Origin: Promethearchaeota archaeon
GTDB taxonomy: Archaea; Asgardarchaeota; Lokiarchaeia; Sigynarchaeales; SOKP01
Assembly (NCBI GenBank): GCA_014730295.1
Contig: WJIN01000269.1
Span: 1-56,648 of the forward strand
Direction: 5' to 3'
DNA: 56,648 nucleotides
This document shows, one piece after another, positions 26,310-35,862 of the stretch. Each line of letters opens with the position of its first letter. Position 1 is the stretch's first letter. The position numbers and the translations under genes are program-made. The notes below the pieces were generated by a model. That model had not been told where the DNA came from. It did not search any database and saw only the letters and a list, made by a program, of their open reading frames with translations.

Positions 26310-27209
26310 ATGGGTATAAAGAATATACTTCGACGAATTGCAAGTAAAGATAAGAAAATCGTCATCACGGGGTTAGATAATGCTGGGAAGACGACAATGG
26401 TGTCCTTTTTACAAACTGGAACCTTTATTGAACATACACCCACAATGGGAAAAGAGGAGACCACAATTGAAGTTCAAGGAGTACGCATGAACCTTATTGA
26501 TATGGGCGGTCAAAAAGATTTTCGCGCAATGTGGCAAGGGGAATTAGATGATGCCCAATTTGCCATATTTATGGTGGATGCTGCAGATAAAGACAGATTC
26601 TCAGAGGCAAAAGAAGAGTTATGGAAGATCTCTTCAGTTGTTAAAGAAATTCCGTTGATTGTGTTAGCAAACAAATACGATTTACCAGATGTCGCATCGC
26701 TTAGTGAAATAATTGAAGCACTTGATCTCCAGAAGCTCTCTTCATTTGAAGTTCTTCCTATTTCTTGTAAAACTGGATATGGAATTGTTAAATCATTCAA
26801 AAAGATCTATTACAAAATGACTGGCGATCAACTAACTAAGAAATTAAGACCAAAAGCATTAACTATCTTTGACAAGGGCGGTGTCCCATTGACCTCGACA
26901 TCATCCGATGATGTATTGAAAGGAGGGTTATTTGCAGCTATAACGAACTTCATTAAGGAATCGTTCAATTCCGAACTGAATCAAATTAAGATTGAAGGAA
27001 ACACTATAATATTTAAGCGGTCCAATCATTTAATGGGATCTATTGTCATAGATGATACCGAAAATATTAATACCAAAGAGGCAGAAGAGGGATTAAATGA
27101 ATTACTCTGCCACTTGGAAAATATGTGTCCAGAATTAGAGCAAGAAAAACTAGATGAAGAAAAGCTTAAATTTTTGGTTGAGCAGTATTCAACCAATCTG
27201 CTTGAATAA
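26310..27209 (+). CDS. Arf-like small GTPase fused to a C-terminal longin-like domain
   Basis: A 299-residue protein. The ATG at 26310 is chosen over the TTG at 26301; it gives an Arf-like N-terminus, Met-Gly then an amphipathic basic helix (IKNILRRIASK). GTPase motifs: GLDNAGKT (21-28), T45 of switch I in TPTMG, DMGGQ (64-68) with the catalytic-type Gln, NKYD (121-124), and SCKTG. All key residues are present, so GTP binding and hydrolysis are expected. Residues about 179-283 form a longin-like unit: strand KALTIFDKGG, helix LKGGLFAAITNFIKES, strands QIKIEGNTIIFKRS and GSIVIDD, last helix EGLNELLCHLENM. The fusion suggests the switch carries its own partner domain. Confidence 0.85.
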   Translation: MGIKNILRRIASKDKKIVITGLDNAGKTTMVSFLQTGTFIEHTPTMGKEETTIEVQGVRMNLIDMGGQKDFRAMWQGELDDAQFAIFMVDAADKDRFSEAKEELWKISSVVKEIPLIVLANKYDLPDVASLSEIIEALDLQKLSSFEVLPISCKTGYGIVKSFKKIYYKMTGDQLTKKLRPKALTIFDKGGVPLTSTSSDDVLKGGLFAAITNFIKESFNSELNQIKIEGNTIIFKRSNHLMGSIVIDDTENINTKEAEEGLNELLCHLENMCPELEQEKLDEEKLKFLVEQYSTNLLE

Positions 27210-27228
27210 AATACTTGCCTTACCTCAA

Positions 27229-27264
27229 TTTTTTTCACTTTTTTCCTTTTTTATTTGTTTTTTA
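27229..27264 (+). terminator. Poly-T terminator after the Arf-like gene
   Basis: Four closely spaced T-runs follow the stop codon by about 20 bases, the usual archaeal termination signal. No hairpin is obvious. Confidence 0.5.
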
Positions 27265-27367
27265 GATTCCTAGTTTATATTAAAACATTTATCAAGGCCT
27301 AAAATAATCTAAATAATATTAAAGATTAACTAGAAATAAAAATATTAATTAAAAGGAAAATTGGGAA

Positions 27368-28966
27368 ATGGCAGATAAGATTTTTTATAATGGTAATATC
27401 GTCACTTTAGTGGACGATAACCTTATAGTTGAGGCGGTGGGAATTAGGGAAGAGAAGATACAGGCCGTAGGTTCTCTGGATACAGTAAAAGCTCAGATGT
27501 CCGAAAATGCGCAATTAATAGATTTAAATAATCGCGCATTGCTTCCAGGATTTATCGACAGCCACTTACATCCGATCATGTATTTATTCTTTCTCATTAA
27601 AACCAATCTTTCAAACCTTCGAAGTTTAGAGGAATTAAAATCGCTTTTACGAGAGGTAGCGAAAGATAAAGATTCCGATGAGTTAATTCTGGGATTACGA
27701 TTGATGGAAGAGAAGTTTGATAATCCCATACTACCAACGCGGTGGGATCTTGATGAGGCGTGCCCTAATAACCCTGTATTTCTATTAAGATATGACGGAC
27801 ATATTGGAATTGCAAATACGAAAGGCTTGGAATTGGCAGGTGTAGATGAAGAAACCATCTCTCCAGAAGGGGGAGAAATTAGAAAAAATGAATCTGGAGA
27901 GCTTACTGGGGTTTTATCCGAACAAGCAATTGGACTACTTCTCTCAAAGATTAGTTTTCCAGATCCCCAAGAGATAAAAGAAACCGCTATACAAGCATTC
28001 AAAAACTTAGCGGCAAAAGGATTAACTTCACTTCATGGGATAATTCATGCCGATAAAGGGGGAGAATTTGGAAGTGTAGGGAGCATGGAAATTCCCATAT
28101 TTCGCACTATTCAAGATGCGATTCTACAAAATTGGTATAGTATGGTTTTTACAGAACGACCTAAAAAATTGAAACGGTTAAGAAAACCTCCCCTACATGA
28201 GGAGTCTCCTGAGGGAAAATTCAAAGTAAATTGTCTTAAACTATTCATAGATGGGACTTTTGGTGCCGCCACTGCGTGTATGTATGAACCTTTTACAGAC
28301 CAACCCGATAAAATTGGGTTTTGTGTGGTTGATATAGACGATTTATACGAGCAGATGAAAGAAGCACATAACTTAGGCTTCCAGATCTGTGTTCATGCGA
28401 TTGGCGATAAAGGAAACAGACGCATCGTAGATTTATTTAAGAATTTATTAGAAGAATTTCCCCGAGAAAATCATCGCCATAGAATAGAGCACGCGTCTAT
28501 GTTACGAGATGATGTAATTAAAGACATTAAAGAGTTAGGATTAATTGTCTCTTCACAACCTCCCTTCCTCAATTCTGAATACGATTGGCTCAAAAAACGG
28601 ATAGGGGATCAGCGCTGTTCTTATGCATATCCATACAAAACTCTTTTTCAAAACGGTATTGTTATGGCAGCGGGGTCGGATTGTCCCGTAGAAGTGCCGG
28701 ACGTAATTCAAGGCTTGCATGCGATGGTCACCCGCAACGGGTTTGTGCCCAAAGAATGCGTCTCGATAAAGGAAGCATTGAAGGCATATACGATAAACGG
28801 TGCCTATGCTGCTTTTGAGGAAGATGTTAAAGGAACGATCGAAAAGGGTAAACTCGCAGATTTTGTAATTCTTGATAAAAATCCTCTGGATTTAAAACCA
28901 GATGAAGTCAAAGATCTTGAAGTAGTGGAAACTATTATTCGGGGAAAAACCGTATTTAAAAAATAA
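27368..28966 (+). CDS. Amidohydrolase (YtcJ-like, amidohydrolase family 3)
   Basis: A 532-residue metal-dependent hydrolase. H66-x-H68 in GFIDSHLHP is the first metal pair; CVHAIGDKGN and RIEHASML supply the later His ligands; GSDCPVEVPD contains the catalytic Asp. The small beta-sandwich is made from both ends (MADKIFYNGNIVTLVDD and KLADFVILDKNPL), and the C-terminus ends in IIRGKTVFKK. This is the YtcJ-type layout, whose members hydrolyse amide or formamide bonds of varied compounds. It has no signal peptide. It stands alone behind the GTPase gene terminator. The family is firm; the substrate is unknown. Confidence 0.9.
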   Translation: MADKIFYNGNIVTLVDDNLIVEAVGIREEKIQAVGSLDTVKAQMSENAQLIDLNNRALLPGFIDSHLHPIMYLFFLIKTNLSNLRSLEELKSLLREVAKDKDSDELILGLRLMEEKFDNPILPTRWDLDEACPNNPVFLLRYDGHIGIANTKGLELAGVDEETISPEGGEIRKNESGELTGVLSEQAIGLLLSKISFPDPQEIKETAIQAFKNLAAKGLTSLHGIIHADKGGEFGSVGSMEIPIFRTIQDAILQNWYSMVFTERPKKLKRLRKPPLHEESPEGKFKVNCLKLFIDGTFGAATACMYEPFTDQPDKIGFCVVDIDDLYEQMKEAHNLGFQICVHAIGDKGNRRIVDLFKNLLEEFPRENHRHRIEHASMLRDDVIKDIKELGLIVSSQPPFLNSEYDWLKKRIGDQRCSYAYPYKTLFQNGIVMAAGSDCPVEVPDVIQGLHAMVTRNGFVPKECVSIKEALKAYTINGAYAAFEEDVKGTIEKGKLADFVILDKNPLDLKPDEVKDLEVVETIIRGKTVFKK

Positions 28967-29030
28967 AAGAAATAACATTTTCCTTAATTACTTTTTTTAT
29001 CTATTAACGTCCAAGAAGAATTAATCCATA

Positions 29031-30200
29031 TCAGTCTGTAAAATACAAATGTTCATCGAAACCAGTTTCGGCGATAAGATCTTGTCCCAGCTTTTGGATT
29101 CGTCTTTTTGTTGGATTCCGAAGGATCTTTCGGGCAATCTTGATTACCTTCGAGAGTTTTGAGTCAGAAAAATCCTTAATAATCGGGTCATAACGTGAAA
29201 ATGAAGTTCCCGCAGTATAGACCCCCACATTTCCATGGGACGCTTGGCTACTGACTTGCCAATGCTCTACCTTTAATTCGATGTTTTCTAAAAGATGCGT
29301 ACTAAAAAACCACTCAAGATATAAATCCATCCTCTCATGCTTACGCTTAGTCTCCTTTAGGAATTTATATACTCTCTTTAATCTATCGGGATGCATTTGT
29401 CGATAGACACGTTCATAGTTTTGCGTCATCTTATCCCTTACATGATCTTTAATATCTTGGATGATTTCGTTTACTTTATTTGCTCTTTCATCGCTAATAT
29501 CTCGTTGAATCGATTGAATATGGTCTTCTATAATATCTTCTCCGGATTCTGAGCTTTCTTCTGTGTCTGGGCTACTGGAAGCTTGACTTGATGCTGACCC
29601 TGAAGCTGATTCTTCTAATTCTGGGGGCATATTATAGATTTCCTTCGGTGGAAGATTAAATAGGGCATCTAATTTGGACGGATCATCTCTTACATCTTCG
29701 ATTTTTTTATTTATTTCATCTGCTGTATATCCAATCTCCCGTAAATAAAACTTAGCTGAAGATATTTGGTTTTCTAATGATTGGGCTTGGGAATATTGTG
29801 GTACACTACCTCCGAATTCGTCCTGAAGTTGTTTGTCTGCCATCATACTTATCTTTTGCTCATTAATATCCTCAATTTCAAGTTGATCAATGCTATTGAG
29901 CACATAATCTACTTGATTAGGACTCAGATAAGTTAGATTTCCCGTCGGTCCGAGAAGATATGAAAGTTTTTCTAGCTTTTTAATTGATTCTTCGAAATTA
30001 TCTCTCGATTTTCCGAGATAATTATTTAGAAAGAATTTTAAAAAACTTTGATTAAATCCGGCGATAATCTTTAAAATATTCGTATCGTACTGGTTCAAAT
30101 GAGCTTGAACACTGTCGGTACTACTGAAACGATCTGGTACGTTTAAGTCAAACACAACAATATTATCAAGAATCATCTGTACATAGTCAGCTTTTTCCAT
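29031..30200 (-). CDS. Unknown protein with Ser/Glu-rich linker
   Basis: A 389-residue soluble protein not recognised. Residues 1-190 are helical and acidic. Residues 192-222 are a low-complexity Ser/Glu/Ala linker. The C-terminal region (225-389) is basic and helical, with an ERANKVNEIIQDIKDHVRDK coiled-coil-like stretch and a block KLSKVIKIARKILRNPTKRR. Two globular parts joined by a flexible tether is the simplest reading. It is the last of three minus-strand genes (GH4, phosphatase, this one) with gaps of 46 and 86 bases, so it may be co-expressed with the phosphatase and could be its substrate or partner; that is speculation. Confidence 0.6.
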   Translation of the reverse strand: MEKADYVQMILDNIVVFDLNVPDRFSSTDSVQAHLNQYDTNILKIIAGFNQSFLKFFLNNYLGKSRDNFEESIKKLEKLSYLLGPTGNLTYLSPNQVDYVLNSIDQLEIEDINEQKISMMADKQLQDEFGGSVPQYSQAQSLENQISSAKFYLREIGYTADEINKKIEDVRDDPSKLDALFNLPPKEIYNMPPELEESASGSASSQASSSPDTEESSESGEDIIEDHIQSIQRDISDERANKVNEIIQDIKDHVRDKMTQNYERVYRQMHPDRLKRVYKFLKETKRKHERMDLYLEWFFSTHLLENIELKVEHWQVSSQASHGNVGVYTAGTSFSRYDPIIKDFSDSKLSKVIKIARKILRNPTKRRIQKLGQDLIAETGFDEHLYFTD

Positions 30201-30286
30201 CTAAATCAGTCCTATTAGCAAATCTTAAAATTATTGAACAAAAATCAAACTACTAATTAAAGAATAAAATTTAGATATAAAATATT

Positions 30287-30778
30287 TTACATTTCTTTAT
30301 TTCTGAATTTTTGCGCAATTCTTCTGGCAAGGCTCACTTGTTCTTGTGATTCTAAGGAACATTTTCTAAAAGACCGGATCCATTTCACGGGATCCATATT
30401 TTTCGGAATATATCCATAATAAGAACCCCATGCGACCAACATTTGTCCGGTTCTTCCGCACCCTGCAACACAATGTACGACAATGGGTTCTTTCTTTGCT
30501 TGGTGTTTTTCGGTAATCTCCAGAAATCGATTAATTTGATCCTCGGTTGGAGTCCCATAATCAGGAATATTGATATGATAATAATGAAATCCATCGGGAA
30601 TATCATTACGATTGTCAAATTCTGAGCAATTAATAACCACCTTTATTCCCTCCTCCTTATAGATATCAAACACATAAGGATCGGGCCACCAACTTGCGGC
30701 AATCTTTTCTTTTTCTATCCACGTAAAGGGTTCAGTTCGATGAGGTTGTCCTCCTTCTGGCCAATACCAAGGTCTCAT
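30287..30778 (-). CDS. Dual-specificity / Cys-based protein phosphatase
   Basis: A 163-residue phosphatase of the protein tyrosine phosphatase superfamily. The signature HCVAGCGRTG has the nucleophile C103 and phosphate-binding R109, and D73 in IPDYGTP is placed as general acid. The overall length and the order (short N-terminus, VVINCSEFD, PDYGTP, HCxxGxxRTG) match small atypical DUSP/CDKN3-like enzymes. It is expected to dephosphorylate proteins, phospholipids or nucleotides in the cytosol; the substrate is unknown. It lies 46 bases from the GH4 gene and 86 from the unknown gene, all on the minus strand. Confidence 0.9.
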   Translation of the reverse strand: MRPWYWPEGGQPHRTEPFTWIEKEKIAASWWPDPYVFDIYKEEGIKVVINCSEFDNRNDIPDGFHYYHINIPDYGTPTEDQINRFLEITEKHQAKKEPIVVHCVAGCGRTGQMLVAWGSYYGYIPKNMDPVKWIRSFRKCSLESQEQVSLARRIAQKFRNKEM

Positions 30779-30824
30779 TATTATTCATATCATCTCTCAT
30801 ATATAAAAATTAGATAAAATAAAA

Positions 30825-32114
30825 TTATTCTAATTGAAGATGGTTGGATTGTTGTTTAAGCATTTCCTTTAGTATGTTTTCTGCTTGCGTGTGGCTGTTT
30901 ACTACGGGGTCTGCTAAAAGGGCCTGAAGCGCCATTCTTTTCGATTTCTTTAATACAGCTTCCACGCATAAATCTTGTACGGATGCCTGATTTCTTAATA
31001 AACCTGCTAACCCTTTTGGATATTCTCCGAGCTTAATTCCTTCAATACCGCTATTGCTGATTTTTGCTGGACATTCCACTACGAGATCTTCTGGGAGATT
31101 TGTAATAATTCCATCGTTCGGAATATTTACAGCTAATTCTACATGATTGGAGTCTGTTAATATACCCTCAATAATCGGTATTGCTCTTTCTTCATCAGGC
31201 TTTACCAATCGAGCTCCTTTTCCACGTTTAATTAATCTCCGAATCTTTTTTCCCTCATAACCGATTGCTATCATATAGGTATCCCTAAACTCTTTTATGC
31301 CTGAAATATCCGCGATATCCCACGCCCACTGGATATATTCTCCGAAGTGCGAATCAGTGGTATATGGTATATATCCATAAGTTTCTAAAATATATTTATT
31401 CAAATCCACATCCTGATTATCTAGCTTTTCTAAATAATTTGGCCCTTTTTCTCTGAGCTTAGGATAGGCATCTTTTCCAGTATCTCTATAATTGATTTCC
31501 AATACTACACCGAAATGATTAAGACCACCTGCAATGATCTCCAAATTAGAGAGATCTGTATTTAAAATCCTCGCATAATGAATCATAAAATGCCCAAGTT
31601 CATGGCAGAGCCCGACAAAGTTTAGTTTCGGGAATTTACGCTTAATTGCCAAACAAATCCTACTCATCGGATTTGAAAAGTTGATGAACAGAGCATTTGG
31701 ACATAATTTCATTACATCTTCACATATGTCTAAGATTGGAGGAATTACACGCAATGAATGAAATAATCCGCCTGGTCCTCCATTTTCACCAAAAACTTGT
31801 CTATTACCGTACCAGTGGGGGATGTGAAGGTCTTGATCCCATAATTCGAACCTTGGAGCTACCTCAATGGAATTAATAATAAATGTTGCGTCTTTGAGTG
31901 CTTCTTCTCTATCAGTGGTCGATTCCAATGTAAAATCTAAATCTCGTTCATCTATCGCATCTTGACACGCTTTTGCAGCTAATTCTAACGATTTGGCATC
32001 AATATCATGGAGGCATATTGTAGAACCTTTCAAAACTTCACTGTTCATTATGCTCCCCGCGGAACCTAATCCAAATTGTAGAGAGCCCGCACCAATTAAT
32101 ACAATCTTTTGCAT
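30825..32114 (-). CDS. Glycoside hydrolase family 4
   Basis: A 429-residue GH4 enzyme. IVLIGAGSLQFG is the NAD-binding start; NFSNPMSR and GLCHELGH carry the Asn and Cys-His that hold the divalent metal and substrate. GH4 enzymes cleave alpha- or beta-glycosides by an unusual NAD-dependent oxidation-elimination route. Members include alpha-galactosidases, alpha-glucosidases, alpha-glucuronidases and 6-phospho-glycosidases; without an alignment I cannot choose. It is cytosolic, so it acts on imported oligosaccharides. First gene of a probable three-gene minus-strand unit with the phosphatase and an unknown protein. Confidence 0.9.
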   Translation of the reverse strand: MQKIVLIGAGSLQFGLGSAGSIMNSEVLKGSTICLHDIDAKSLELAAKACQDAIDERDLDFTLESTTDREEALKDATFIINSIEVAPRFELWDQDLHIPHWYGNRQVFGENGGPGGLFHSLRVIPPILDICEDVMKLCPNALFINFSNPMSRICLAIKRKFPKLNFVGLCHELGHFMIHYARILNTDLSNLEIIAGGLNHFGVVLEINYRDTGKDAYPKLREKGPNYLEKLDNQDVDLNKYILETYGYIPYTTDSHFGEYIQWAWDIADISGIKEFRDTYMIAIGYEGKKIRRLIKRGKGARLVKPDEERAIPIIEGILTDSNHVELAVNIPNDGIITNLPEDLVVECPAKISNSGIEGIKLGEYPKGLAGLLRNQASVQDLCVEAVLKKSKRMALQALLADPVVNSHTQAENILKEMLKQQSNHLQLE

Positions 32115-32402
32115 ATTATAGATAAAATTAGATTTAATAAAAATTAAAGTGCTTTATAAATTGGGATTTCAGAACATCTACTATTTATGAATCATCTATT
32201 GGGAATTTTTAATTTATCAAATTCAATTCAATTTGTTAGAAAGATGAAAAATTATGATATTTGGTTTTTGAGAAGCCACACTGTAGGATAAGAATGTTAA
32301 TAGATGATGGAATTATTTAGAAATATGAAGAAAAAAATACATATTAGTAGGTTGTAATAAATGATAATAATTATGATTTAGATGCACTAAAAGAAAACGT
32401 AA

Positions 32403-32654
32403 CTAATAGTTTACTTTTCTAATCAACCTTTTCTCAACCAAATGTCTTATTACATGTGTTAAGTCATTTTGATTTAGACTCTTGAGAGGCCGCTTCTCTT
32501 TAATAGCTTTCATAACAGTATATTCTTCTCGGGTAATTAATCCTAATTCATAGGTTAGTCCTAAAGTATTGCTCGATGGACCATCAGCTTTAACAATCTT
32601 TTGACTAAACACTTTTCGTATTGGTTCTAACCGATACTTGGCTAAACTTTCCAT
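32403..32654 (-). CDS. Small helical protein, possible winged-helix
   Basis: An 83-residue protein with a good Shine-Dalgarno site (aaggtga seven bases before the start on the minus strand), which supports it as a real gene. The sequence LGLTYELGLITREEYTVMKAIKEKRPLKSLNQNDLTHVIRHLVEKRLIRKV alternates short helices and ends in a basic strand, as a degenerate winged-helix would, but no known family is recognised. It is isolated, with about 290 bases of AT-rich DNA to the GH4 gene and 200 to the Nudix gene. Confidence 0.55.
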   Translation of the reverse strand: MESLAKYRLEPIRKVFSQKIVKADGPSSNTLGLTYELGLITREEYTVMKAIKEKRPLKSLNQNDLTHVIRHLVEKRLIRKVNY

Positions 32655-32855
32655 TTAATTTCACCTTTTTTTACTCTATACAAATATAATAAAACTCCTA
32701 TTAAAATTCAAATCAAAATAGAATATCAATCAATATATAATCTAAATAGATCTGTGATATAATGGCTAAGTCAATAAGATTATAATCTACCCAAAAATTA
32801 GACATTATGGAATTATTAATAATTATTAAAGATAGAAATTATCTATTGGTTACAA

Positions 32856-33323
32856 ATGGATCCCGAAAAATTAAGTGTTTATGATACGCGCCGATATCCG
32901 GTGAGACCGCATGTAGGTGTCGGAGTATTATTGGTTAGAGACGATCATCTTCTTTTAGTAAAAAGAAAATATAATCCCGATGCGGGATATTGGTCAATTC
33001 CAGGAGGACATCTAGACCTTGGTGAACAAGTAAGGCGCGCAGCAGAAAGGGAGGCACTTGAAGAGACGGGGTTTCAAGTGAAAGTTACCAAATTAGCAGG
33101 GATAATCGATAAGATTATGTATGATGATAATGGTAAAATCGAATATCATTACGTTCTACTCAACTATTTTGTCGAGCAAATTGAAGGGGATGAAAATCAA
33201 AAACCTATAGCCGATGATGACGCTCTAGAAGCTAAATTTGTTCCTTTTGAGCAACTGAAAGAGTATAGATTAACTGGTTCATTGGTAGAATTATTAAAAG
33301 AGCTTAAAATAGGATTTCAATAA
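32856..33323 (+). CDS. Nudix hydrolase
   Basis: A 155-residue hydrolase with a perfect Nudix box: G51-x5-E57-x7-R65-E66-x2-E69-E70-x-G72 in GGHLDLGEQ and AAEREALEETG. Enzymes of this size cleave nucleoside diphosphates linked to another group, for example ADP-ribose or damaged NTPs. The WSIPGGHLDLGE lead-in and the downstream DDDALEAKFVPFEQL are typical of the ADP-ribose-pyrophosphatase/MutT-like group. An ADP-ribosylglycohydrolase lies elsewhere in the window, so ADP-ribose is a plausible substrate, but the two are 9 kb apart. Confidence 0.92.
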   Translation: MDPEKLSVYDTRRYPVRPHVGVGVLLVRDDHLLLVKRKYNPDAGYWSIPGGHLDLGEQVRRAAEREALEETGFQVKVTKLAGIIDKIMYDDNGKIEYHYVLLNYFVEQIEGDENQKPIADDDALEAKFVPFEQLKEYRLTGSLVELLKELKIGFQ

Positions 33324-33351
33324 AAAGAAATATAAAAAGGAAAGATAATTT

Positions 33352-34248
33352 CTAACCAAAATGAGCTTGGGCAAACTGGCCAATCTTTTTAATAGCTTCT
33401 TCTCCTTCAGGAGCCCAATCTGCAAAAGCTTGAAAGACATGTATCATATCATCCCACACATCTAGCTTCACATCTACTCCCGCTTTTTCTGCTTTTTTAG
33501 CCAGACGTGCTGCATCATCCAACAGTATTTCTAAACTCCCTACTTGAATGAATAACGGAGGAAGACCGCTTAAATCGCCATATAAGGGGGATATGAGGGG
33601 GTTTTTAGGATATTTGTCTTGTATATACAATGAAGCCATAAAAAGCAAGTCATATAATTTTAGGAACTTATCTTGGTTACTGTTAGCCTTAATTGAATCT
33701 CCTTCCATTGCTAAATCTGTCCAAGGAGAAAGACATATTGCCGCCGAAGGTAAGGCTTTAGCCAACTCCTTTAGTCGCAATAAAGTGGCGATGGTTAGAC
33801 CTCCTCCCGCAGAATCCCCGGCAATGATAACTTGTGATGATGGGATACCTTGTTTCTCGATTAACCATTCATAAGCGGAAACAGCATCATTTAGCGCTGC
33901 TGGGAAAGGATTTTCGGGGGCTAAACGATAATCGATTAATAGAATTCGGGCTTTTGATGCTTTTCCAATTCTCATAGCCAAATCCTGATGAGAACTCAAT
34001 GATCCTTCGATGTATCCTCCTCCATGCAAATAAAGAATAACTTTTTGAGAATCAGCTTCAGGGCTATCAATCCATACTGCGTTCATTCCATTTATCTCGA
34101 TATGAGTTAGCGTAATTTCCGAGGGCAGATCAACGAGCGCTGCCAGACTGTCTAAGCTTTCCCTCGATTCTCTCACCCGATTATGTATTTCGATTTCATT
34201 ACGTTTTTCAAGTAATTTTAACACTCTACGCATTCCTTTGCTTACCAT
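33352..34248 (-). CDS. Alpha/beta hydrolase, hormone-sensitive-lipase-type esterase
   Basis: A 298-residue carboxylesterase of the HSL group. HGGGY (75-79) forms the oxyanion hole, GDSAGG (145-150) carries nucleophile S146, and the late blocks LEILLDDA and DDMIHVFQAF hold the catalytic Asp and His. All three catalytic residues are present, so it should be an active cytosolic esterase for short-chain esters. It is convergent with the Nudix gene, with 28 bases between. The physiological substrate is unknown. Confidence 0.92.
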   Translation of the reverse strand: MVSKGMRRVLKLLEKRNEIEIHNRVRESRESLDSLAALVDLPSEITLTHIEINGMNAVWIDSPEADSQKVILYLHGGGYIEGSLSSHQDLAMRIGKASKARILLIDYRLAPENPFPAALNDAVSAYEWLIEKQGIPSSQVIIAGDSAGGGLTIATLLRLKELAKALPSAAICLSPWTDLAMEGDSIKANSNQDKFLKLYDLLFMASLYIQDKYPKNPLISPLYGDLSGLPPLFIQVGSLEILLDDAARLAKKAEKAGVDVKLDVWDDMIHVFQAFADWAPEGEEAIKKIGQFAQAHFG

Positions 34249-34494
34249 ACAATCACTTTAGGTTTTGCTTAATATTTAAAATGTGGAATTATGTAAACTT
34301 TGGTTATTTCTCAATATAATAGTATGGATTTTTGTTTTTATCAATCAAAATTTTTTATAATACCATTTTTTAACCTTCCTGTGAAAATACCCCCTTCAAA
34401 ATAGTAAAGCTAAAGAATAAAATTCTAATCACATTAATTTAATCAATATCTAATATTAATTGTAAAAATTTGTTTAATATCGAGGCATAATATA

Positions 34495-35802
34495 TTGTCC
34501 ACCCTAATGAAAGAAGCTAAAGATGGAAACATAACCAAGGAGATGCAGATTGTTGCCAAAAAGGAAAACCTTGAGCCAGAATTCATCCGCCGAGGCATTT
34601 CTAAAGGGAGAATCATTATTCCAATATCAAATCAGAGGCAACTCGAATCACCCATAGGTATCGGTAAAGGATTGCTCGTCAAAATAAACGCGAACGTCGG
34701 TTCTTCGAAAAAAGTATTCGATCCCGAGGAAGAATTAGCAAAAGCGCAAATTGCCGAAAATTATGGTGCAGATACCTTAATGGATTTAAGCACCGGAATT
34801 AAAGAATCAGATGTAAAACAGATACGCCGGATGATTCTGGAAAATACGAATATCCCATTAGGAACAGTCCCTATTTATCAATCTGCCTTACGTGCCATCG
34901 AAACTAAAGGAGCCATAATTCATATGGATGAAGATGACCTTTTTAATGTAGTCGAGGAACAAGCAAAAGAAGGTGTGGATTTCTTTACTATCCATGCGGG
35001 AGTCACAAGGGAAATCGTCGATTATTTAGTTGATCACCCTCGTATGATGGGTGTTGTTTCGCGAGGAGGGACGTTTTTAGCAGCCTGGATATTGCATCAT
35101 GAACAAGAAAATCCCTTTAATACAAAATATGATTATCTCTTAGAAATGGCCCAAGAATATGACTTTACTCTCTCTTTAGGTGATGGTATGAGACCCGGCG
35201 GAATATTCGATTCTACTGATTATCCCCAGATACGAGAGTTAATGGAAATTTCTACATTGGTAAAACGAGCGTGGAATAAGAATGTTCAAGTGATGGTCGA
35301 GGGTCCTGGGCATATACCGGCGCACGAAATTGAACAAAATATAAAAATTCAAAAATCTCTCTGTGATGAAGCTCCCTTTTATGTGCTTGGTCCATTAGTA
35401 ACCGATATTGCTCCCGGGTATGATGAAATCGTGAGCGCAATCGGAGGCACAATAGCTGGACTTGCGGGAGCAGATTATCTTTGCTATGTGACTCCCTCAG
35501 AGCATCTTGGATTGCCAAATCGAGAAGAAGTCAAAAGAGGAGTAATTGCCTCAAGAATCGCCGCTCATGCGGTTAATATTGCAAGATATGGGAAACGTGC
35601 TTCGGATTGGGATTATAAAATGGATATCGCCCGAAAAAATTTGAATTGGAAAGATATGGTTACTTTAGCCATAGATCCGGACCTTGCTGAAGAAAAACAT
35701 CTGAGATCGGGAGAAAAACTCGATGAGGAGGTATGTTCGATGTGTGGTGATTTCTGTGCTATCAAACTCTTAAGAGATGCATTAGAAGAAAAAAAATTAT
35801 AA
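34495..35802 (+). CDS. thiC: Phosphomethylpyrimidine synthase ThiC
   Basis: A 435-residue radical-SAM enzyme that makes hydroxymethylpyrimidine phosphate from aminoimidazole ribotide for thiamine. Signatures: the early FIRRGISKGRIIIP, IGKGLLVKINANVG, VMVEGPGHIP and the C-terminal cluster motif CSMCGDFCAIK, with Cys spaced CxxCxxxC in an anaerobe-type tail. The start is a TTG: gagg lies nine bases upstream of it and the extra four residues match the family's N-terminus, whereas the ATG at 34507 would have no nearby Shine-Dalgarno. No TPP riboswitch consensus is seen upstream. The ThiN gene lies 2 kb away on the other strand. Confidence 0.95.
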   Translation: MSTLMKEAKDGNITKEMQIVAKKENLEPEFIRRGISKGRIIIPISNQRQLESPIGIGKGLLVKINANVGSSKKVFDPEEELAKAQIAENYGADTLMDLSTGIKESDVKQIRRMILENTNIPLGTVPIYQSALRAIETKGAIIHMDEDDLFNVVEEQAKEGVDFFTIHAGVTREIVDYLVDHPRMMGVVSRGGTFLAAWILHHEQENPFNTKYDYLLEMAQEYDFTLSLGDGMRPGGIFDSTDYPQIRELMEISTLVKRAWNKNVQVMVEGPGHIPAHEIEQNIKIQKSLCDEAPFYVLGPLVTDIAPGYDEIVSAIGGTIAGLAGADYLCYVTPSEHLGLPNREEVKRGVIASRIAAHAVNIARYGKRASDWDYKMDIARKNLNWKDMVTLAIDPDLAEEKHLRSGEKLDEEVCSMCGDFCAIKLLRDALEEKKL

Positions 35803-35862
35803 ATAGGCGCCAATTAATTTTGTAATAGAGAAACCCTAATCAATGGAATATGGTTTTTTCTA

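Noticed and set aside
34249..34494. TPP riboswitch upstream of thiC
   Set aside because: The conserved CTGAGA and ACCTGATCTGG-type blocks are absent; the leader is plain AT-rich DNA.
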